From the NCBI RefSeq assembly GCF_030704535.1, contig NC_081811.1, positions 299,501 to 363,500 on the forward strand: 64,000 nt of DNA. Reading direction: 5' to 3'. The position numbers were made by a program, and so were the translations under genes. This DNA comes from Vitis vinifera (lineage: Eukaryota > Streptophyta > Magnoliopsida > Vitales > Vitaceae). The notes beneath the pieces are model-generated. The model was not told the origin of the DNA. It worked only from the letters and a program-made list of their open reading frames with translations, and searched no databases. Shown here piece after piece: positions 59,701-64,000 of the stretch (positions within the stretch are counted from its first letter, which is position 1; each line of letters begins with the position of its first letter).

Positions 59701-62700
59701 AGCCATCAAAGTTCAGATTAGTGCTTTCAAGATGAGGGATCCAATAAAAAGGAGATGAAGTAAAGACTTCCCCTATAAGAACAAGCAAGGATCTAACAGC
59801 CATGCAGAACATCCCTTAACTATTTGGTAATTTAGGTCTAGAAAAGCTCTAAAAGGAAAGTGATATTCTCCTGTATTGAGTCAACAGAGTTGTGTCTCTC
59901 CTAAAAAATCCCATTTTTTTGCCCAAAAATTTATCCAAAGTTCTAAACCACTAACAGAAAAGCACCTTTTCCCTCCCTCCCCTAAAGATGCCAAAAACAA
60001 TCCTAATCATGGAGGAAATGTACCTAAGACCAACTTTACCAAAGCGCAACCACTAAATCATATGCAGGAACAAGCACTGCATGAACAAGTGACCAATCAG
60101 TCCACTTGCAGAAGAAACAAATCCTAAAGAGCAAAGACTAGTTTGCCCCTAGATTGAAGTATATCATTAACAGCAACCTTATGGTAAACTACTACCAAGC
60201 AACTTCTTCACATCCAGGGTGAACTTCATAACCCTTGTTTTGGTATAAGGATGAAAAACTGAGGGGGCCTTGCTAAATTCACTGTTATAAAAGTGAACAT
60301 ATGCCTTTAATTTACCTGTGTTGTGAATAAACTAGCCACTTGTTCTCAAATTCACATCCATAACTCACAAGATGGTCATTTGTGAATAAACTAGAAAACT
60401 GTTAGCCTAATGGTTGAGTAATCCTAGATTTGACGATGACAAAATAAAGGTTAAAGACACTAATGAATTTATTCTCTAAGTACATAGGCTTAAAAGGATC
60501 ACATTATTCCATATGCCAAAGTTCAAGTGATCCTCACATATCGAAAGAAGCAAGTCAAAGTGCAATTAAAAAAGGAGATAATGTTTAGCAAGAAGACCTG
60601 TATATCAAGACAAAGACCTTAGTTAGGGTATTTGTTTGCCTTTTTGCATGTAAGATAAGTGAGAGTGCACTACGTAAGAATGGCAAAGCCTTACCTAGCT
60701 TAGGAGTTTTTACTCTCCCTTTTCTTTTTTTTTTTTTGATAGGCTTGAATCTTAGTTTTTACATGAAATTCTTTTAAGGCTAGTTTTATTCTTTTTTCCC
60801 CCTTTTTGATAGACTTGAATCTTGATTTTTACATGAAATTCTTTTAAGGTTCTTCAACTTAACCAAGACATTGTACATTTGAAAATAGTCAAAACATCAA
60901 TTAAAGCATTCTTTAAAATGGTCTGGTTTTAGATATCAAATGATTGATAAACTCCTCATTTAGGGCCATTGGACCATCAAAGTGCATGTGGCAGATACCC
61001 ATAACCCCCTATTCTTTGTGCTAAGAATGGTAAAATGGAGTTTTTAGCTACTGCCTAGCATGTGGACATCCAGGTGGACATCCATGTGTACATGTTTCAG
61101 CCTATAACGGTTGCTTGTTATACATTAAATGCTCTAATGACTAGTAAGCGAACCACCACATGAAGTTTTGGTTCTAAGGGACTTTGTGTTTGATGGCTAA
61201 TTCGACTCCAAAAAGTACAATGCTTTAGACACATTTAACATAAACCTAACACACGTCCAAATCTTTTATATACCATTAAGAGTCATCTTAAAATCATTAA
61301 GAGTGCTTTGAATCTACATTTGCTAACCCTCATTTAAAGCTCCCATGCTCGAGCATGAGTTGTGTATCAATTCCTTTTAAGAATTCTCATTGTATTTCTT
61401 CACAATTGTAATCTAGTGAGATTGTGAGAAAGCTTTGTGAATAAAGCCTTAAAGTTGTAAAGATTTATTAGAGCCCAAGGAATCAAACTATAAAGGAGAT
61501 TAAGAAGAATTATTGTTGAGAAGGATCTTGGTATAGTGAAAACACCTCAATGGATGTAGGTGGATTGTTGAACCAAGATAAAATTTCCTTGTTTGCAATC
61601 TCTTTTTCTTTATTTTCTTTATATTCAACAATTTATTCTTCTTGTTTGCAAACATACACTACTTACATTGAATTTTGGTAGAAAATTGAAAATAAGACCA
61701 TCACCCAATTTATCCCCCTATTGGGTGGTTACCTAGGTTTACTTAGTAAGACTTTTCAAAAACAAGTGGCGACTGGGGGAAAAGGGGAGGAGGGAGTTGA
61801 TGGCATAACTCATGGCATCCTGTTTCTTAAGACCAAATGAAAGGAAATGCATTTGAAAAGACCAGTACAAGTATTATAAATGCTAATTCATTTGAACTTC
61901 TTAGGCTATAAGTCCTTCTACCTAATCAAGGTTAGCTCTAAGAAATGGAAAACAAAAACTCTACTTTTTCAGTTTCATGGGTTTGTACTTGTATTTATCT
62001 AAATTCTTAACTTTATACTATCTCATCATTTCCAGCCAGTTAAAAGAAAGCTCCAGTAGAAATCTTATAAAAAACCAATTAAGAAGCTCACTTTGAATTT
62101 AATATATATCTTAAGAATTGCTCCTATTACATTTTTTTTTTCCTTCCTTTTTACTAAAGGGCGGTCATTGAACTCCATTTTTGAACATTATCATCCCAAA
62201 TGTTCTAGAACCTGAATACCATAACAATCTTCAGTAATCATGTGCATGTGCATGGATTAACATCCACCAATTTCCACAACCTCCATGTCAAACAACTATT
62301 AGATTCATCATATGTTTACATTGTTTAGAAATAAAAAGAAGCTAACATACTGTGGAACCACCACCAAACACTATAACACACACAAAACTAGACAAATAGC
62401 AGAAAATCCCTGGGGTCTCATGAGCTACTCACCTATTATAGTTTTCTTTCATAATTATTTCTCATAAAAGATAAAATGCCATTAGTTGAGTCATAGATGC
62501 CTTGTACATTTGCAAGGCTATTAATCATGCAATAAGTGCATCTTGTGAGCTCCCCTTTCATATGATACACTCAAAATCCAAACATCTCAACTTGAAGTAA
62601 TTGCTTCTTTTCCATGATACTCTACTATATATGAGCAACTGACTACCATTTGAGAAAAGAGAAATATAAAGATTGAAAGAGAAGGTGGCAAAGCAGCAGG

Positions 62701-63888
62701 TAAAAGAAAGGTCTAACCTCAGTTTCTCCAGTGGAACACAACCCAGATCTGTGTTGCATATTGGACAGCATTCTAGTTCCTCATCCGATATCTTGTTATA
62801 TATGCATTTTCTGCAAACTGGATTTAAATCAAAAGACAAAACCGTAAGAAATTCACGGTCTATAGTGTCAAAAAAGGTACTAAAAAGGGGCATTGCCCAG
62901 TCAAGTTGAGTTAAAGACGTTCAGAAGGGGCATACTCACATGGACCTAATCTTATCCAAATTTGTGCATCAAGAAAGTACTCAAAAAAACTTAGGATTTC
63001 AGAGAATGGACTTTATAGATTTTTGCATAGGGTTGAGAAAGTGATTATAAAAACTTATGCCAATCAAATATTTGGAATCACAAAACAGTGTGCAAGTTAC
63101 ATTCTTCTCCAACAGAATAAAATAGAAAACAAGAGGCAAATACAGAAGATGCCCTAGTCCCAACTAAGCATCAAAACAAATTCAAAGATAACAATCTACT
63201 TATAAGCATAAATTTGAAACAAACAGATACCAAGACTGTTCAACAGAAACCTATGAGTGAAAACTAGATTTAAAAAGACAGATTGCATTCATGAAAGAAA
63301 CAATGAGACTTTAGATAAACTAAACCTGTAGACTGCTCAAAGCATGAACTTTAAAGAAAAGGGCTTTTGACAGCAAGGTAACGGAGAAAAACTTGTGAAT
63401 GAAATTTAACAGGAAAGCACCCATGAACATCTTGATACTTAATTCTCCAATTTCCGAAAAATACTAAATCGTATCTGAATGGCTAGATCAATGAAACAGG
63501 AAGGTTACTTATACTTAGTTGTTAAATTCAAATCTCACCCATTAAATCTTCAATATTGGATAGAGAAAATATCAAAAGCCCATTCACAACTATGAAATAC
63601 CCAGATCAATATAGATCAAACCAAACCAAGGCAAACCCAGATGAGGGAAATGCCAAATAACCAGAACCCAGATCATAAAAAATGGAAAATGCAGAGAAAA
63701 CACATAAAAGAGATCAAAGATTTGAAGAATTAACGTCAAAACAGGGTTACAGAAACAGATTAGAGAAACTCACACGTATGGAGACATTCAGAAATGGTGG
63801 TAGCATCCCTCAAGAGCTTGTTGCAGAGAGGACATGTCATGCATGCCGCAATCGTCTCTCTCCTCACCTTCACCACCTGATTCGACAT
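50786..63888 (-). CDS. DRIP: DRIP-type E3 ubiquitin ligase (RING finger plus RAWUL domain)
   Basis: Seven minus-strand exons span 13.1 kb: 63888-63774, 62817-62718, 58944-58611, 58464-58019, 57908-57858, 51694-51622 and 50959-50786. They total 1293 nt, or 430 residues, close to the ~420 of Arabidopsis DRIP1/2. The N-terminal C3HC4 RING uses C19, C22, C35, H37, C40, C43, C56 and C59 ([20 protein letters not shown] and CCPIC). A basic segment follows ([20 protein letters not shown]), then a long Ser/Lys-rich linker ending [19 protein letters not shown]. The C-terminal ubiquitin-like RAWUL region contains [16 protein letters not shown] and [24 protein letters not shown] proteins are nuclear ligases that ubiquitinate DREB2A and so restrain drought responses. 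Introns 2, 3 (a short one) and 5 differ greatly in size; 2 and 5 are swollen by transposons. The promoter starts at the window edge. Confidence 0.95.
53850..56160 (+). mobile_element. Decayed L1-type LINE in DRIP intron 5, interrupted by a second LINE
   Basis: The plus strand reads pieces of LINE reverse transcriptase in order. NGTPTGFF then [18 protein letters not shown] and [12 protein letters not shown] (the degenerate FADD catalytic box) lie at 53875-54060. After an interruption, [39 protein letters not shown] (54730-54945) and [18 protein letters not shown] follow, then a stop-ridden C-terminal region. The 3' end is an AT-rich tail (TAAATAAAAAATAAAAAAAA) at about 56140-56160. The catalytic Asp pair reads VDG and many stops are present, so it is inactive. 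It is antisense to DRIP. Confidence 0.75.
54162..54665 (-). mobile_element. 5'-truncated LINE inserted within the other LINE, opposite strand
   Basis: A minus-strand frame at 54618-54280 ends a LINE ORF2: after a broken [13 protein letters not shown] zinc-finger piece come [40 protein letters not shown] and [20 protein letters not shown], typical of the zf-RVT C-terminal region. The T-rich stretch at 54162-54181 is its poly(A) tail read from the other strand. It breaks the plus-strand LINE between its FADD region and its EEHFKRR block, so it inserted later. The target duplication is not clear. Confidence 0.72.
56704..56823 (+). mobile_element. tRNA-derived SINE-like insertion
   Basis: A pol III A-box-like TAGCTTAAGTGG at 56719-56730 and B-box-like GGATCAAGTCT at 56758-56768 are spaced as in tRNA genes. 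An A-rich tail (ATAAAAAGATAAAAA) follows. The 10-bp sequence CTTCTCAACA flanks both sides (56694-56703 and 56824-56833), consistent with a target duplication around a 120-bp body. Confidence 0.5.
60400..61755 (+). repeat. LTR-like element in DRIP intron 2
   Basis: The left end begins TGTTAGCCTAATGGTTGAG and continues TTTGACGATGACAAAATAAAGG. The right part has GAGCCCAAGGAATCAAAC, GATGTAGGTGGATTGTTGAACC and GACCATCACCCAATTTATCC, features I associate with plant copia-type LTRs. The right end is not clean (a CTAACA end like that at 4250 is missing), so it may be truncated. No gag or pol frame is adjacent. Confidence 0.5.
60738..60855. repeat. Local tandem duplication, 70-bp unit
   Basis: GATAGGCTTGAATCTTAG followed by TTTTTACATGAAATTCTTTT at 60738 recurs at 60808 as GATAGACTTGAATCTTGA followed by the same sequence. 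It lies inside the LTR-like element. Confidence 0.85.
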
Positions 63889-64000
63889 CTCCCCAATCCC
63901 TCCTTCAACCCTTAAACTTCACCCACGTGCCCACTTGGTGCATGTTAGCATCAAAGACAACAAACACATGAAATTTACGTCCATTCTCCTATCCCCGCCT

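Overview
The window is nuclear DNA of a woody eudicot, very probably grapevine (Vitis) or a close relative. The evidence is intron-rich plant genes (cytosolic RPS15, a group IId WRKY, an EAR-motif ERF, SRP9, an AAAP transporter, PRA1 and DRIP), AT-rich spacers, and retroelement remnants of types I associate with grape. Species assignment is inference from gene and repeat style; no database was searched.

Layout. 1-11.2 kb is repeat-dominated. A decayed, gag-only Ty3/gypsy-type element lies on the minus strand between related LTR pieces (1230-1707 and 7690-8172), with a plant-mobile-domain (PMD) pseudogene in antisense inside it. An inverted pair of LTR-like sequences follows at 9.6-11.2 kb. 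RPS15 (uS19) occupies 12.0-16.5 kb (+); its third intron holds a triplicated 393-bp unit. An AT-rich repeat field (19.7-21.5 kb) precedes a short GC-rich ERF repressor gene (22.0-22.5 kb, +). A three-exon WRKY gene is at 25.0-26.8 kb (-), with TATA box and upstream G-box/W-box motifs. A clean solo LTR with 5-bp target duplications is at 29.3-30.3 kb. SRP9 (33.1-38.9 kb, -) carries two hAT-type elements in its 4.8-kb intron. A Ty1/copia remnant (42.1-42.6 kb, -) sits just before a seven-exon GABA/amino-acid transporter gene (42.9-46.0 kb, +) and a PRA1 gene (46.7-47.2 kb, +). The last 13 kb (50.8-63.9 kb, -) is one gene, a DRIP-type RING/RAWUL ubiquitin ligase, whose introns hold nested LINEs, a SINE-like insertion and an LTR.

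Most notable: inside RPS15 intron 3 I read four box C/D snoRNA genes, three nearly identical copies 393 bp apart and one older diverged copy. Each has a C box ATGATGA, a D box CTGA, a perfect terminal stem and the same guide next to box D. From memory the guide matches the conserved 25S rRNA segment containing ACTGACGTGCAAA. The older copy has diverged between its boxes but keeps the guide and stem, which points to selection on an RNA product.

The genes are unrelated housekeeping and regulatory loci rather than a pathway: translation (RPS15 plus snoRNAs), protein targeting (SRP9), vesicle traffic (PRA1), amino acid transport, stress transcription (ERF, WRKY) and turnover of stress regulators (DRIP). 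Large introns here are mainly large because of transposable elements and tandem duplications. Exon boundaries were placed by reading frame, GT/AG sites and family similarity, and in each gene the exon lengths sum to an intact frame.
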